Positions 35,494 through 45,321 are shown, numbered from the stretch's first letter. The stretch is 64,000 nt of DNA from Clostridia bacterium (GCA_017512985.1 JAFWEJ010000006.1:97980-161979); one strand, 5' to 3'. Numbers and translations: made by a program. Notes: generated by a model not told the origin, from the sequence alone.

Positions 35494-36597
35494 ATGGACC
35501 CGGAGATCATTGCGTACTGGGTGATCCTGGCGGCAGGCATTCTGCTGTCCGGCATATTGTTTGTCCTGAGCGCGCGGAAGAACGGGTATTCCGCGGTCCG
35601 GGCGCTGGCCGGGTATCTGCCGGGCATCCTGCTGGCTGCTTTTTTCGCAAAAGCACTGTATGTTCTTCTGTTCTATCCGTCCCTTGAACAATACGGCATC
35701 GAAAAATGGATCCGGATCATTCCGGACGAGTTCTATTTTGTGGCCGGCTGCGCGGGTTTCTGCCTGGGAACGGAACTGGTCTGGCTGTCCCGCAAAAACC
35801 GGAAGAGTATTCCCGGGCTGATGGATCAGCTGGCGCTGCCCGGATGTATCCTTGCGGCTGCACTCCGTTTCGGCGAAGGGCTGCTGGGACTGGCCAAGGT
35901 CAGCAATATCGGGCTGACAGAGCTGTTCATGATCCGAAAGGGAACAACCGCGATTGAGTTTTTCCCGCTGACCGTTCCATACGGCAAGAAATACCTGCTC
36001 TTCTGTGTGTCCACGCCGGCGGCGCTGATTATCCTGCTTATCGCCGTGTATATCTTTTTTCTGCGGCGAAAGGCACGCAGGCCTTTCAGCGGGATCGGGG
36101 AAGGCATGGTCTTTGAATGCTGCGCGTTCTGCCTGTGCGCGGAACGGCTCTTCCTGGAAGTGGCCACGATGAAAACCCGCTTCTATTTTGTTTTTGTGGA
36201 CCAGGCGCTCTGCGGGCTGATTATCGTCGCTCTGATGATCAGGATGGGATCCCGGCTGAAAAAAGCAACCGGACGGCACCCCACCCCGCTGTATGTATTC
36301 ATGGTGCTGTGCATTGCGGTGAACGGTATTACCCAGTTCCTGATGGACAAGCCGGGCAAGCTGGAACGCCTGCTGACGGAAGACGCATATATGTGGTTCA
36401 ATGAAAACGTGAAGGCGATCGGCTTCGCGGTCATGCTGGCCACAGTGATCGGCCTCGCGGTCATTTACGGGTATCTGTTCCGGAAGGTCGTCCGCACACG
36501 GCGCGCAGAGCAACAGAGCGGGGCCTGCGCTGCGGCGGAATCCTGTCAAATCCCAATTCCGCCCGCAGACAAAACGGTTTCAGTAAATAAACGCTGA
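35494..36597 (+). CDS. Polytopic membrane protein, Lgt-like
   Basis: 367 residues with seven to eight predicted helices. The spacing of helices and the pattern LMDQLALPGCILAAALRFGEGLLGLA loosely resemble prolipoprotein diacylglyceryl transferase (where an arginine in GRxGNFxNxE is essential), and VPYGKKYLLF recalls the region after it. The hallmark NF/NxE residues are absent, so true Lgt activity is doubtful. It starts 20 nt after the LRR-glycosidase and ends inside a strong terminator, so it is the last gene of the CapA operon. It could be a modified enzyme acting on a lipid-linked substrate. Confidence 0.5.
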   Translation: MDPEIIAYWVILAAGILLSGILFVLSARKNGYSAVRALAGYLPGILLAAFFAKALYVLLFYPSLEQYGIEKWIRIIPDEFYFVAGCAGFCLGTELVWLSRKNRKSIPGLMDQLALPGCILAAALRFGEGLLGLAKVSNIGLTELFMIRKGTTAIEFFPLTVPYGKKYLLFCVSTPAALIILLIAVYIFFLRRKARRPFSGIGEGMVFECCAFCLCAERLFLEVATMKTRFYFVFVDQALCGLIIVALMIRMGSRLKKATGRHPTPLYVFMVLCIAVNGITQFLMDKPGKLERLLTEDAYMWFNENVKAIGFAVMLATVIGLAVIYGYLFRKVVRTRRAEQQSGACAAAESCQIPIPPADKTVSVNKR

Positions 36598-36608
36598 AAC
36601 CGTTTTTT
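36571..36608 (+). terminator. Intrinsic terminator of the CapA-LRR operon, overlapping the last codons
   Basis: 13-bp stem AAAACGGTTTCAG / CTGAAACCGTTTT with a 10-nt loop and a T6 tract. The stop codon lies in the right arm. The reverse strand also ends in TTTT, so it may act in both directions. Confidence 0.93.
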
Positions 36609-36668
36609 GATGCGCCGGGCATATATCAACGGAAGGGATCCGGGCTGTTTCCGTTTTTCTCCCGCCGG

Positions 36669-38870
36669 TTATGGATTGAGGTACCAGCCGCGGTCTCCGG
36701 CGGGGACGGCGGTGAAAACCAGGGCCAGCAGGCCTTCTTCTTCCCGCACGTTATCCAGGGTGACCCGGTAGGGAATACAGGCGTATTCAAGATCGCCCTG
36801 AAGTGGAAGGGAATCGAATGACGCAGGCGCGGAACCGGCGGTAAGGCAGTTGTTATACACCGTGCTGGCCAGGTAATCCGTCAGCATGACCAGACCGGTG
36901 GTCGGGCCGGCGGTCCACCGGACGGATCGGTTATCCGATACAAAGAGATACTGGATTTCGATATTCTGTGTATATTCAGTCGCGGCGTCCGGGGACACGT
37001 TCTGCAGATCGGCGGCATAGTCTTCCGCCGTGTATCCTGCCTCCTGCAGGGCCTGTTCAATGTTTGCCCGGCCGGCCGCATTCAGATCACGCTTCAGGAT
37101 ATAGAGCGTCCGGCTGCCGACGGAAGGATACTTTGCCAGCAGTTCGTCCCGGTCTTCGCGCTTTTCCAGATTTTCCGGCGTGACCTTCGTGTAAAAATTC
37201 TGGAATTTCTTCCGGACCTTGGGAGACATCCTTTCCCGGAGCTCCGCGTAGCGTTCCTCCGTGACAGCGTCCGGGATCAGCAGGGGAGCCGCCGTTTCAA
37301 ACGTGAGGGTGATCCGGTATCTGTCTTCCAGCACTTCCACCGTGTTCAGCAGGGAAACGTCGGAGAGGGAATAACGGGCGAGTATTTCCATGGACCGGGC
37401 GCTGACATCGGTAACATATGTGTTGAGCGACAGGAAGGCGTCCAGGCGGTCGGACCGTTCCAACTCCAGGCGGTCCAGCGCGGAAAGCACCGGATCCGCG
37501 GCGGGCTTCGCGTCCGGGTTCAGCCGCAGCGCATGCCCGCCGACCAGCAGCGTATCCCCGTAAACCGCCGTATCGGCATGCAGCAGCATCGTGTTCCGCA
37601 GGTCCTCATAGGTCCATATACGGTCATACTGCAGCGGCCGGGCTTCCAGCGTTTCCGTGTTCAGCAGGACCCATTGCGCGTTGGCCCGGGTAACGGTATA
37701 CCAGTTTTCGATGAAAATATTGTCTGTCACCAGGAGCAGAATATACGGCGTGTTCCGCACCGGTACCGCCCGCAGGAACGGGCGGTAGCCGTCCAGACTG
37801 CCGCCGGAGCGCAGCAGTTCGGTGAGTTCTTCCGCTGTCATTGTCCTGAAGGGGCCGGAAACGTCCGCGTCCACGGGCATCAGCAGCCATTCGTTGGACC
37901 AGGCCGGTTCGTTACGGAGTACGGACAGGGCAATACGGTATGCTTTACTGCCATCGGGAGAGAGCAGCGCGGCCGCGGGACCGCTCATCCCGTTGAGGAT
38001 ACGCAGGCTGAACAGCCCGGAATCCGGCCAGTCAGATGTCTGCGCGGCGCCGGATTCGTCCAGGAAAATAATCCGGGCCGGAGACGAGGCCGCCAGGAAA
38101 CGGCCTTCTCCGATTTCGTCAAACTGATGGGCTTCTCCCGTAAATCCGCAGTTGACGACTGTACCGGATTCCAGTTCGTACCGGGCGAATGCGCTCCGGC
38201 CTTCGGAACGGACTGCACCGTCCTCCTCCGATTGGAAAACGACGCACATCATCAGGTCCAGATACCGCCCGTCCGGGGAGAAATGGGCGCATTCGGAAAA
38301 GGAATACGCGGCGCCTTCCTCCTGCAGGTAAACTCCCGGCCCGTCATGGCCGTAAACGAGGAAGACTTCGCCGGTCTGCGCGTCCATCAGACAAGGAAAC
38401 CAGTTCGGTGCTCCGCCGGGCTGGAAGAGAACGTAGCGGCCGTCCGGGGACCATTCGGGGCTGTCAAACCGGCCGTCCGCGACCCAGGACAGGCAGACGG
38501 ACAGCGACTCCTGAATTTTTCCGTCCGGATCCGGCGTGCCGCGGTCCGGGGCCGGGACAAGGAACACGATTTCATGATCCCGCTGGACAAAGAATGCCGG
38601 CGTCTCCCCGCCGGAGAACCACAGCACGGCGCCGTCCGGGCCAAGGGAGACCGGAACCGCGTCCCGGAACAGGTCCTGCGCCTGTTCTTCTGTGAGCGCC
38701 TCGCCCGCGCTGAATCCTTCATAGCTTTCCGGCAGCAGGGAAACCTGCTCCAGCCGGCCGTTCCCGCTTTCAAATGCCGTGTCCCAGGTGTCCGCCGCCG
38801 CGGCGGAGGCGACGCAGGCTGCCGCCAGTGCTGTCAGCAGGATCAGCAGGGATCTGATCCGTCTGTTCAT
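36669..38870 (-). CDS. Large secreted protein with beta-propeller-like repeats
   Basis: 733 residues with a signal peptide ending AAAAD. Residues about 100-320 show repeated SPDGRY / SPDGSK motifs (SPEWSPDGRYVLFQPG, HFSPDGRYLDLMMC, LLSPDGSKAYRIAL) of the TolB/PD40-type propeller. The C-terminal half has no recognisable domain. Ribosome-binding site GAGGAGGATG. Monocistronic and convergent with the CapA operon. Function unknown. Confidence 0.72.
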   Translation of the reverse strand: MNRRIRSLLILLTALAAACVASAAAADTWDTAFESGNGRLEQVSLLPESYEGFSAGEALTEEQAQDLFRDAVPVSLGPDGAVLWFSGGETPAFFVQRDHEIVFLVPAPDRGTPDPDGKIQESLSVCLSWVADGRFDSPEWSPDGRYVLFQPGGAPNWFPCLMDAQTGEVFLVYGHDGPGVYLQEEGAAYSFSECAHFSPDGRYLDLMMCVVFQSEEDGAVRSEGRSAFARYELESGTVVNCGFTGEAHQFDEIGEGRFLAASSPARIIFLDESGAAQTSDWPDSGLFSLRILNGMSGPAAALLSPDGSKAYRIALSVLRNEPAWSNEWLLMPVDADVSGPFRTMTAEELTELLRSGGSLDGYRPFLRAVPVRNTPYILLLVTDNIFIENWYTVTRANAQWVLLNTETLEARPLQYDRIWTYEDLRNTMLLHADTAVYGDTLLVGGHALRLNPDAKPAADPVLSALDRLELERSDRLDAFLSLNTYVTDVSARSMEILARYSLSDVSLLNTVEVLEDRYRITLTFETAAPLLIPDAVTEERYAELRERMSPKVRKKFQNFYTKVTPENLEKREDRDELLAKYPSVGSRTLYILKRDLNAAGRANIEQALQEAGYTAEDYAADLQNVSPDAATEYTQNIEIQYLFVSDNRSVRWTAGPTTGLVMLTDYLASTVYNNCLTAGSAPASFDSLPLQGDLEYACIPYRVTLDNVREEEGLLALVFTAVPAGDRGWYLNP

Positions 38871-39309
38871 GGGATCATCCTCCTCATTTCGTCCGTTTTA
38901 CGCGTATTGGGCCGTGTTGTATCGGGAGAACCTGTTTTAAAGAGATTCAGGAATGAAAGCAGGGCGCTGAATACTGATTATTCCGTCCGTTCCATTTTTG
39001 CCACCCGCTTTTGTATATTCTATCATGTACGGCTGAAGATTGAAAGCGAAAAGACATATACCGGATTCAGACACCGGAAACAGTGCAGATATCAGATATT
39101 TGCACGCAACTCACCAAACTATTATAATACAGAATGGAACGATGCAAAAATACTTCTCTCCGGCAGATGCCCGGCAGGGAGGCGCTTTACCGGACATTTG
39201 CCGGACATGGTTTGATATCATTTATCTGTAAAAACTGACAGGCAGCCTGTCCTGACCGGAATAAAGACGGAGATATGGCCGCATGATTCACGGAGGAGAC
39301 CGGAATACA
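38871..39309 (+). other. 439-bp divergent intergenic region
   Basis: Contains the strong plus-strand promoter described separately and a 175-nt leader before the DUF218 fusion gene. No clear riboswitch fold or conserved RNA was recognised, and short open frames here lack ribosome-binding sites. Confidence 0.4.
39100..39128 (+). promoter_or_regulatory. Promoter of the DUF218/solute-binding fusion gene
   Basis: TTGCAC, 17-nt spacer, exact TATAAT. The leader to the ATG at 39310 is about 175 nt. Confidence 0.8.
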
Positions 39310-40956
39310 ATGGAAACCAGCAAAGGAAACCGTATTATTCTTTCGCTTATCGCATGGGCAGTAACGCTGACACTGCTGATCTGCGGCGCGGCAGCTGAAA
39401 CAGCTGCTGCGGGAAACCGGCGTACAAGCCAGGCGATCATTGAAGAACTGGCGGTATACTATGGAACCTACGGCAATGAGGCAGACGGAAAGACAGCGGA
39501 ACTTCTGGATGAACTGGCCGCTGCTGATCCGGTGCAGGGCGCAAAGTGGAAAAGCATTATGCGGCTCTGGAAAACAGTGAATACGGAGCCTGAAATAAAT
39601 GAAAACATCCTTCCGGACGGATTGCCGGAAACAGACGAGCTGTGCCTGATCGTGCTCGGCTTCCAGCTGAATCCGGACGGCGGCATGAAGGATGAACTGA
39701 TCGAAAGGCTGAAGGTGGCCAGGGCCTGCGCCGAAAGGTATCCGAATGCCCTCATCGTCTGCACCGGGGGCGGAACCGCGGCAGAAAACCCGGACGCGAC
39801 GGAAGCCGGGGAAATGGCGAAATGGCTGGTCGCAAACGGCGTGGATACACAGCGCGTGATCGTGGAGGACCGGTCGCTGACCACCGCGCAGAATGCCATT
39901 TATACCTGGCAGATCCTTACAGAGCAGTATCCGCAGGTCAGGCAGCTGGCGATCATTTCCAGTGATTATCACATCGCGACAGGCACCCTGCTCTTCGGGG
40001 CAGAGGCAACCCTGCAGGCAGAGGAAGCCGGAAAGGAAACCATGACGGTGGTTTCCAACGCTGCCTGGCACGCGCCGTCCGGCACGCTCTCCGCAATGTT
40101 TCAGGCCGGCGCGCTGATCGAGCTTTCCGGCGATACTGAAACAGCTTTTGATATCTATTATGAAACCTATGACATCCACGAGCTGCCCGCGCTGAACACG
40201 GTTCCGGACGGAAAGGCCCTGGACCGGATTCGTGAAAAGGGCATACTCAGGGTCGGAACCGCCGGCGATTATAAACCCATGTCTTTCCTGGATCCGGAAA
40301 CCGGAACCTACTGGGGATTTGACACGGAACTGGCGGAGGACCTGGCGGCGTCCCTGGGGGTGGAAATCGAGTATGTTCCGACTTCCTGGCCGACCCTGAC
40401 AGAGGATACGCTGGCGGGAAAATTTGACCTGGCCGTCTGCGGGATCACCGTAACGGACGCCCGGAAAGAACAGGCCCTGATGTCCGAGGGCTACCTGGGA
40501 AACGGCAAAACCGTCCTCTGCAGGGCGGAAGACGCGGAGAAGTATGTTTCGCTGGAAGCCATCAACCGGCCTGAGGTCCGGGTTATGGAAAATCCGGGAG
40601 GGCTGAACGAGAAGTTCGCGCGGGAAAACCTGCCGGACGCCACCCTGATCATTCATGAAATCAACCAGGAAATTCCGGGACTTGTTGCTTCCGGAGAAGC
40701 GGATGTCATGATCACAGAAGTCATGGAGGCAGGGTATTACACCGGACAGGACAGCCGCCTTGCCGCGCCGCTGATCTATGAACCCTTTACCAACGGACAA
40801 CTGGGCATCCTGATGCCGAAGGGATCGGAGGACCTGCTGGAGTATGTGAACGGATTCCTGGAAAAAGAAAAGATAAACGGCAGGCTGGACGAACTGGCGG
40901 AGAAATATATCTACCGCTATATTACAACAGAGGAAGAACAGCAGCCTGCCGCATAA
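39310..40956 (+). CDS. DUF218 (YdcF/SanA-like) domain fused to an amino-acid-type solute-binding domain
   Basis: 548 residues; the ATG behind GGAGGAG was preferred to one nine codons upstream. Signal sequence, then a DUF218 domain (about 100-260: LIVLGFQLNPDGG, VCTGGGT, TTAQNAIYTWQI, ISSDYHIATGTLLF), a fold found in envelope proteins of unclear enzymology. Residues about 305-540 are a family-3 solute-binding domain (GILRVGTAGDYKPMSFLDPETG, FDLAVCGITVTDARK), similar in style to PheC-type cyclohexadienyl dehydratases. Both domains would be extracytoplasmic. No ABC permease is adjacent. Confidence 0.85.
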   Translation: METSKGNRIILSLIAWAVTLTLLICGAAAETAAAGNRRTSQAIIEELAVYYGTYGNEADGKTAELLDELAAADPVQGAKWKSIMRLWKTVNTEPEINENILPDGLPETDELCLIVLGFQLNPDGGMKDELIERLKVARACAERYPNALIVCTGGGTAAENPDATEAGEMAKWLVANGVDTQRVIVEDRSLTTAQNAIYTWQILTEQYPQVRQLAIISSDYHIATGTLLFGAEATLQAEEAGKETMTVVSNAAWHAPSGTLSAMFQAGALIELSGDTETAFDIYYETYDIHELPALNTVPDGKALDRIREKGILRVGTAGDYKPMSFLDPETGTYWGFDTELAEDLAASLGVEIEYVPTSWPTLTEDTLAGKFDLAVCGITVTDARKEQALMSEGYLGNGKTVLCRAEDAEKYVSLEAINRPEVRVMENPGGLNEKFARENLPDATLIIHEINQEIPGLVASGEADVMITEVMEAGYYTGQDSRLAAPLIYEPFTNGQLGILMPKGSEDLLEYVNGFLEKEKINGRLDELAEKYIYRYITTEEEQQPAA

Positions 40957-41047
40957 TCAAGCCGGAAACGAGGCATATGACCGCGCAATAAAGGACGCGG
41001 TCAGGCAGGAAACGAGGAAGAAGACAAGAGTATGGGGGAAAGATTGA

Positions 41048-42742
41048 ATGAGCGCAATCATCCGGCTGATTGATCAGGTTCTGATTCACAAAGGGAAAAA
41101 AGAGCCTGAAGGAAATGCTTGGCAACTGTGCCAGGGCAAATGACCTGAGCCGGGAACTGCTGATGCAGATTGTCCGGGACAACAAGGACACAGAGTATGG
41201 CAGGCTGTACCATTTTGACCGGATCCGGTCCATTGACGACTACAAGAGACTGGTCCCCTTCAGCACCTATGACAACTACGCGCCTTATATTGAACGGATG
41301 GTGGACAAGGGAGAGAAGAACCTGATCACTGTTTATCCGATCGTTCAGTATGCGGAAACGTCCGGATCCATCGGCGTGCCGAAAAAGATCCCCGTCTCAA
41401 AGCGGACAATGGAAATCTACACCAAGTACACCATTACCCGTGTGACCGCGCTGGCGGACAGGTGGCAGCGTGATCACAACCACCATAAGCTTCCCGTCGG
41501 ACGCGGCTTTAACCAGCTGGAGATCGTTGACCGGACGCTGCCGGACGGTACGCCGCTGGGCAACATTTCCGGTTCCGCCGCCAAATCCTACAAGAAACTG
41601 TTCCCGTATTACCTGACCTCCCCGATCCCTGTTCTGTATCCCAAAGGCTATATTCCCATGATGTACCTGAAGGTTCGTTATGCGCTGGCCGACCGGGACA
41701 CCTCCTTTATGTTCAGCGTGTTCATGACGAATCTGGTTGACATGATGAACTACATTAAAAACAACTGGGAATGGCTGGTGGAAGATGTCCGGACAGGTAC
41801 TTTCAACAAGGAAGTTAAGATTGATGAAGAAACAAAGGCTGAACTGATGAAAGTCACAAAGCCCCTGCCGGAACGGGCCGACGAACTGGAACGCGAGTTC
41901 AGGAAGGGCTTTGATGATCCCGTTATTCCCCGTATCTGGCCAAAGATGTCCTTTATTTCCACGATCGGCACAGGCGGTTTCGCGGCCTATACCCGCGCGA
42001 TGCGCTCCTTCTCCAGCAGCGTCCCGATCGATTTCCAGGTCTACGGCGCGTCCGAATCCATGATGGCGACCTGCACGCTCATTGAGGAACCGGAATTCGC
42101 GCTGCTGTGCGACAGCTGCTTCTTCGAGTTCCTGCCGGCCGACGCCCCCGAAGGCTGTACCGAAACGCTGAATATTGACCAGCTGGAGGTCGGTAAGGAA
42201 TACGAGATTATCATCACAAACCTGTCCGGTTTTTACCGTTACCGGATCAAGGACGTGATCAGGGCCCTCGGCTACGAAGGCGGGAGCCCGAAGATTACTT
42301 TCTCCTACCGGAAGAGCCAGCTGCTGGACCTGGCGGGCGACAAGATCACCGAAAGCATGATGGATGAGGCGATCCGCCGCACCGGTGAAGAGCTGGGCGT
42401 CAACATCATCGATTACTGCGTTTACCCCAACCGTGACGACAGCCCTTCCCATTATGAGTTCCTGATTGAGCCGGAACAGCCCCTGGATCCGTCCCCTGAA
42501 AAGTGCGCGGAGTACCTGCGGATTCTTGAGAAGCATCTGGGAGAGGTCAACCCGGTTTACAAGGAATGTGTCGATACAAACGAGATAACCCATGCCGTGC
42601 TTTATGTCCAGCAGATGCAGACCCACGCCCTCTGGCGCGACATCAAGGTACACAAGGGAACGTCCCTGAACCAGGTCAAGCCATCCGCGTGCTGGACACC
42701 CCGATGAAAAAGGAGTTTTTCTATAAGCTGCGCGAGGAATGA
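41048..42742 (+). pseudogene. GH3-type acyl-amide synthetase, reading frame broken twice
   Basis: The continuous frame runs only from 41115 to 42707 (530 residues: AETSGSIGVPKKIPVS, YGASESMMA, YRYRIKDVI, characteristic of the GH3/auxin-responsive adenylating enzyme family). The natural start is ATG 41048, but the A6 run at 41096-41101 holds one base too many. Dropping one A joins it to the main frame (K-G-K-K-S-L-K-E-M). At the 3' end one base is missing near 42680; restoring it gives V-K-P-I-R-V-L-D-T-P-M-K-K-E-F-F-Y and a stop at 42742. The two shifts cancel. It is either a recent pseudogene or a pair of sequencing indels. Intact, it would be about 564 residues and would ligate an amino acid to a carboxylate using ATP. 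Confidence 0.75.
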
Positions 42743-42834
42743 CAACAGCAGCCTGACGGTTATCTGCCCGGATCAGGACGCTGCCATAATCCGCATGGAT
42801 GCTTCCGAAGAAAAACGGAAAAGAGCGTGAAAAA

Positions 42835-43299
42835 ATGACACGGACAAAACTGTTTCTGATCGTCCAGGCCGTTCTGTGCACGGTGATCGCCGTCCTTCTG
42901 GCAGCCGGAGCGCTGAGCCTGTATCTGGACGGAGCGGCGAAGCAGGCGGAAGGCGACCTGTTCTATTATATGTTTACCCGGGAGAGGGCCGGAGCCAGAC
43001 TGCTTCCCGTTCTGCCGCTGCTGTTCTGCGCGCTCGGGCTCACCGTTGCCGGGGTGATCCTGGGGATCAAAGACGAAAACGCGGAAAAACCCGCACGGGA
43101 TGAGAAACTGCTGCGGGATCTGGGCAGCATCCGGGAAAGGGCGGTACACCAGCAGGCGGATCAGAAAACGCGAATCCTGCGGACGGCGGTGCTGGTGATC
43201 GCGCTGATCCTGATCGTCATCGGAATGCTGAACGGCGGCCTGGAGGACGTACTGGCTAAAGGCGCCGCGATCTGTACGGAGTGTGTTGGCCTTGGATAA
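42835..43299 (+). CDS. CXXC motif membrane protein (CD1871A-like)
   Basis: 154 residues; a second possible start is ATG 42799. Three membrane helices (about 7-27, 53-75, 108-128). The C-terminus reads LAKGAAICTECVGLG, where ICxECxGxG is the signature of a small CXXC family that occurs next to membrane 4Fe-4S/thioredoxin proteins. The gene is followed 5 nt later by exactly such a protein. A thiol or cluster relay role across the membrane is inferred. Confidence 0.72.
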   Translation: MTRTKLFLIVQAVLCTVIAVLLAAGALSLYLDGAAKQAEGDLFYYMFTRERAGARLLPVLPLLFCALGLTVAGVILGIKDENAEKPARDEKLLRDLGSIRERAVHQQADQKTRILRTAVLVIALILIVIGMLNGGLEDVLAKGAAICTECVGLG

Positions 43300-43303
43300 G
43301 ACG

Positions 43304-45280
43304 ATGAAAAATAAAAAGGAAAACATCCGCCGTCCGGGAACCCGCCGCCTGGTACAGCTGTATGCCGCGCTGCTGTATAACGCCAACCTCAAAGGCTTTA
43401 TTGACGGCCATATCTATACAGGAAGCCTGAAAGCGGTCTGTGTGCCCGGATTCAACTGCTATTCCTGCCCCGGCGCGGTTGCCAGCTGCCCCCTGGGCTC
43501 CCTGCAGAACGCGCTGAACGCCGCCGGGCATACCGCGCCCTGGTATGTGCTGGGCATCCTGGCCCTGTTCGGCGTGATCCTCGGCCGGACGATCTGCGGC
43601 TGGATCTGCCCGCTGGGCCTGATCCAGGAACTGCTGCACAGGGTCCCGACGCCGAAGATCCGGAAAAGCCATATTACCCGGAAACTTTCGTACCTGAAGT
43701 ACGTTTTCCTTATGGTATTCGTTATTGCCATTCCGCTCGTTTACGGCGTCGGCAAAGGCCTGATCCTGCCGGGCTTCTGCAAGTATATCTGCCCGGCGGG
43801 CACCCTGGAAGGCGCGGTGGGTCTGCTGCAGAATCCTGCCAACGCGACGTCCTTTTACCAGCTGGGCGCGCTTTTTACCAACAAGTGGGTGATTATGGCC
43901 GTGATCGGCCTGGCTTGCGTGTTCTGCTACCGGAGCTTCTGCCGGTTCATCTGCCCGCTTGGAGCAATCTATGGCTTTTTCAACCGCTTCGCCCTGACCG
44001 GCGTGAAAGTGAATCCGGACCGCTGCAACGGCTGCGGGCTGTGCGTGATGAAGTGCGGGATGGATGTAAAACATGTGGGAGATCATGAATGCATTTCCTG
44101 CGGCAAGTGTATTGATACCTGCGCCCAGGGCGCAATTTCCCTGAAGTGCGGGAAGATCACGCTGAAAGGACCGGAAACCGGGAAAAACGCGGATCCGGAA
44201 CCGGAGATCCGGAAACGGAAAAAGGCCGGACGCGTCGCCTGGGGCATCGCGATGGCCGTGCTGGTGTTCGCGGTGGCCTGGTTCAATTTCATTGAACCGG
44301 CGATGGACCGGGCAAGCGTTCCGACCGCGGTTGTGACGACAGAACAGCCGGCAGGGACTGAAACCGTAACCGGAACGGAAGCGCCCGCGGAAGCAGAAAC
44401 CGCCGCCCCGGAAACGGAAAACGCCGCGGAGGGGAAAACCGGACCGGCTGCCACGGACGCGCCCGTCGGAACAGAGGTGGGAAATCTCCTGCCTGACTTT
44501 TCCACGGACCTGCTGAGCGGGGAAACCTTCCGGCTGTCGGATTACCGGGGCCGTGTGGTGATCATCAACTTCTGGGGTACGACCTGCGCGCCGTGCGTTG
44601 AGGAACTGCCCTACTATGAACAGCTGAAGACGGCGTATCCTGACGTGGAAATCCTGGCTATCCATAACCGTGCCGGCGCGAAAAAGGCGAAGGACTTCCT
44701 GGCAGACAAGGGCTGGGATCATCTGGACTTTGCCCTGGACAGCAAGGAAAAAGGCCTGCTGCCGCTGCTGAACGCGGCAGACGCCATGCCCCAGACCATC
44801 ATTGTGAACAGACAGGGCATCGTGACCTACAACGCCCAGGCGCCGCTGACCTACGAGAAGCTGGAAGCGCTGTACCGGAAAGCAAATGAATACAGGCAGA
44901 TCGCGATGCCCCTGGACATCAACGGGGAAACCGTCAATGAAACGGCGGAAGAAGCGGACGCAGAGGGACAGGGGAATCACGCCTGGGAATACGCGGATAC
45001 AGGCAAAAAGACGGGGAACAGCCCGGAGGCTTATATCATGCATGTGGCGGACCAGGACGGCAACCCCGTCGAAGGCGTGGCGGTCAGTTTCTGTTTGGAC
45101 ACGGCCTGCACCCTGAGAAAATCGGATGAGGACGGCCTGATTACCTTTACCGGCACGCCGGACGCCTATCATGTGACAATCGTTGACGCTCCGGACGGAT
45201 ACAGCTGGGACGGGGATTTTGAAATGTATACTGACCGCGAATACGGCGAATGGGTTCTGCGCGTCCGGAAAGAAAAATAA
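43304..45280 (+). CDS. NapH-like 4Fe-4S membrane protein fused to a TlpA thioredoxin and a C-terminal Ig-like domain
   Basis: 658 residues from the ATG 5 nt after the CXXC gene (a GTG at 43283 is possible). The membrane part (about 1-230) has CX3CP motifs of NapH/NosR proteins (GWICPLGLIQE, KYICPAGT, RFICPLGAIYG). Two ferredoxin clusters follow (CNGCGLCVMKC, CISCGKCIDTC). After another helix and a Thr/Glu/Ala linker comes an extracytoplasmic TlpA domain with active site CAPC (WGTTCAPCVEELPYYEQL), then a Cna-B-like domain at the C-terminus. It would carry electrons from the cytoplasm to an external thiol or metal. It lies next to the FTR1 iron system, whose relatives in Campylobacter are linked to thioredoxin-like proteins. 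Confidence 0.88.
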   Translation: MKNKKENIRRPGTRRLVQLYAALLYNANLKGFIDGHIYTGSLKAVCVPGFNCYSCPGAVASCPLGSLQNALNAAGHTAPWYVLGILALFGVILGRTICGWICPLGLIQELLHRVPTPKIRKSHITRKLSYLKYVFLMVFVIAIPLVYGVGKGLILPGFCKYICPAGTLEGAVGLLQNPANATSFYQLGALFTNKWVIMAVIGLACVFCYRSFCRFICPLGAIYGFFNRFALTGVKVNPDRCNGCGLCVMKCGMDVKHVGDHECISCGKCIDTCAQGAISLKCGKITLKGPETGKNADPEPEIRKRKKAGRVAWGIAMAVLVFAVAWFNFIEPAMDRASVPTAVVTTEQPAGTETVTGTEAPAEAETAAPETENAAEGKTGPAATDAPVGTEVGNLLPDFSTDLLSGETFRLSDYRGRVVIINFWGTTCAPCVEELPYYEQLKTAYPDVEILAIHNRAGAKKAKDFLADKGWDHLDFALDSKEKGLLPLLNAADAMPQTIIVNRQGIVTYNAQAPLTYEKLEALYRKANEYRQIAMPLDINGETVNETAEEADAEGQGNHAWEYADTGKKTGNSPEAYIMHVADQDGNPVEGVAVSFCLDTACTLRKSDEDGLITFTGTPDAYHVTIVDAPDGYSWDGDFEMYTDREYGEWVLRVRKEK

Positions 45281-45321
45281 AAAATCGCGGCTGATTTCCT
45301 CTGCAGGCAAACAGGCATATG

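Noticed and set aside
39040-39231. 63-codon open frame upstream of the DUF218 fusion gene
   Set aside because: It covers the promoter at 39100-39128 and lacks a ribosome-binding site.
41096-41102. AAAAAAG as a programmed -1 frameshift site in the GH3 gene
   Set aside because: The frame needed is +1, not -1, and no downstream stimulatory hairpin is visible.
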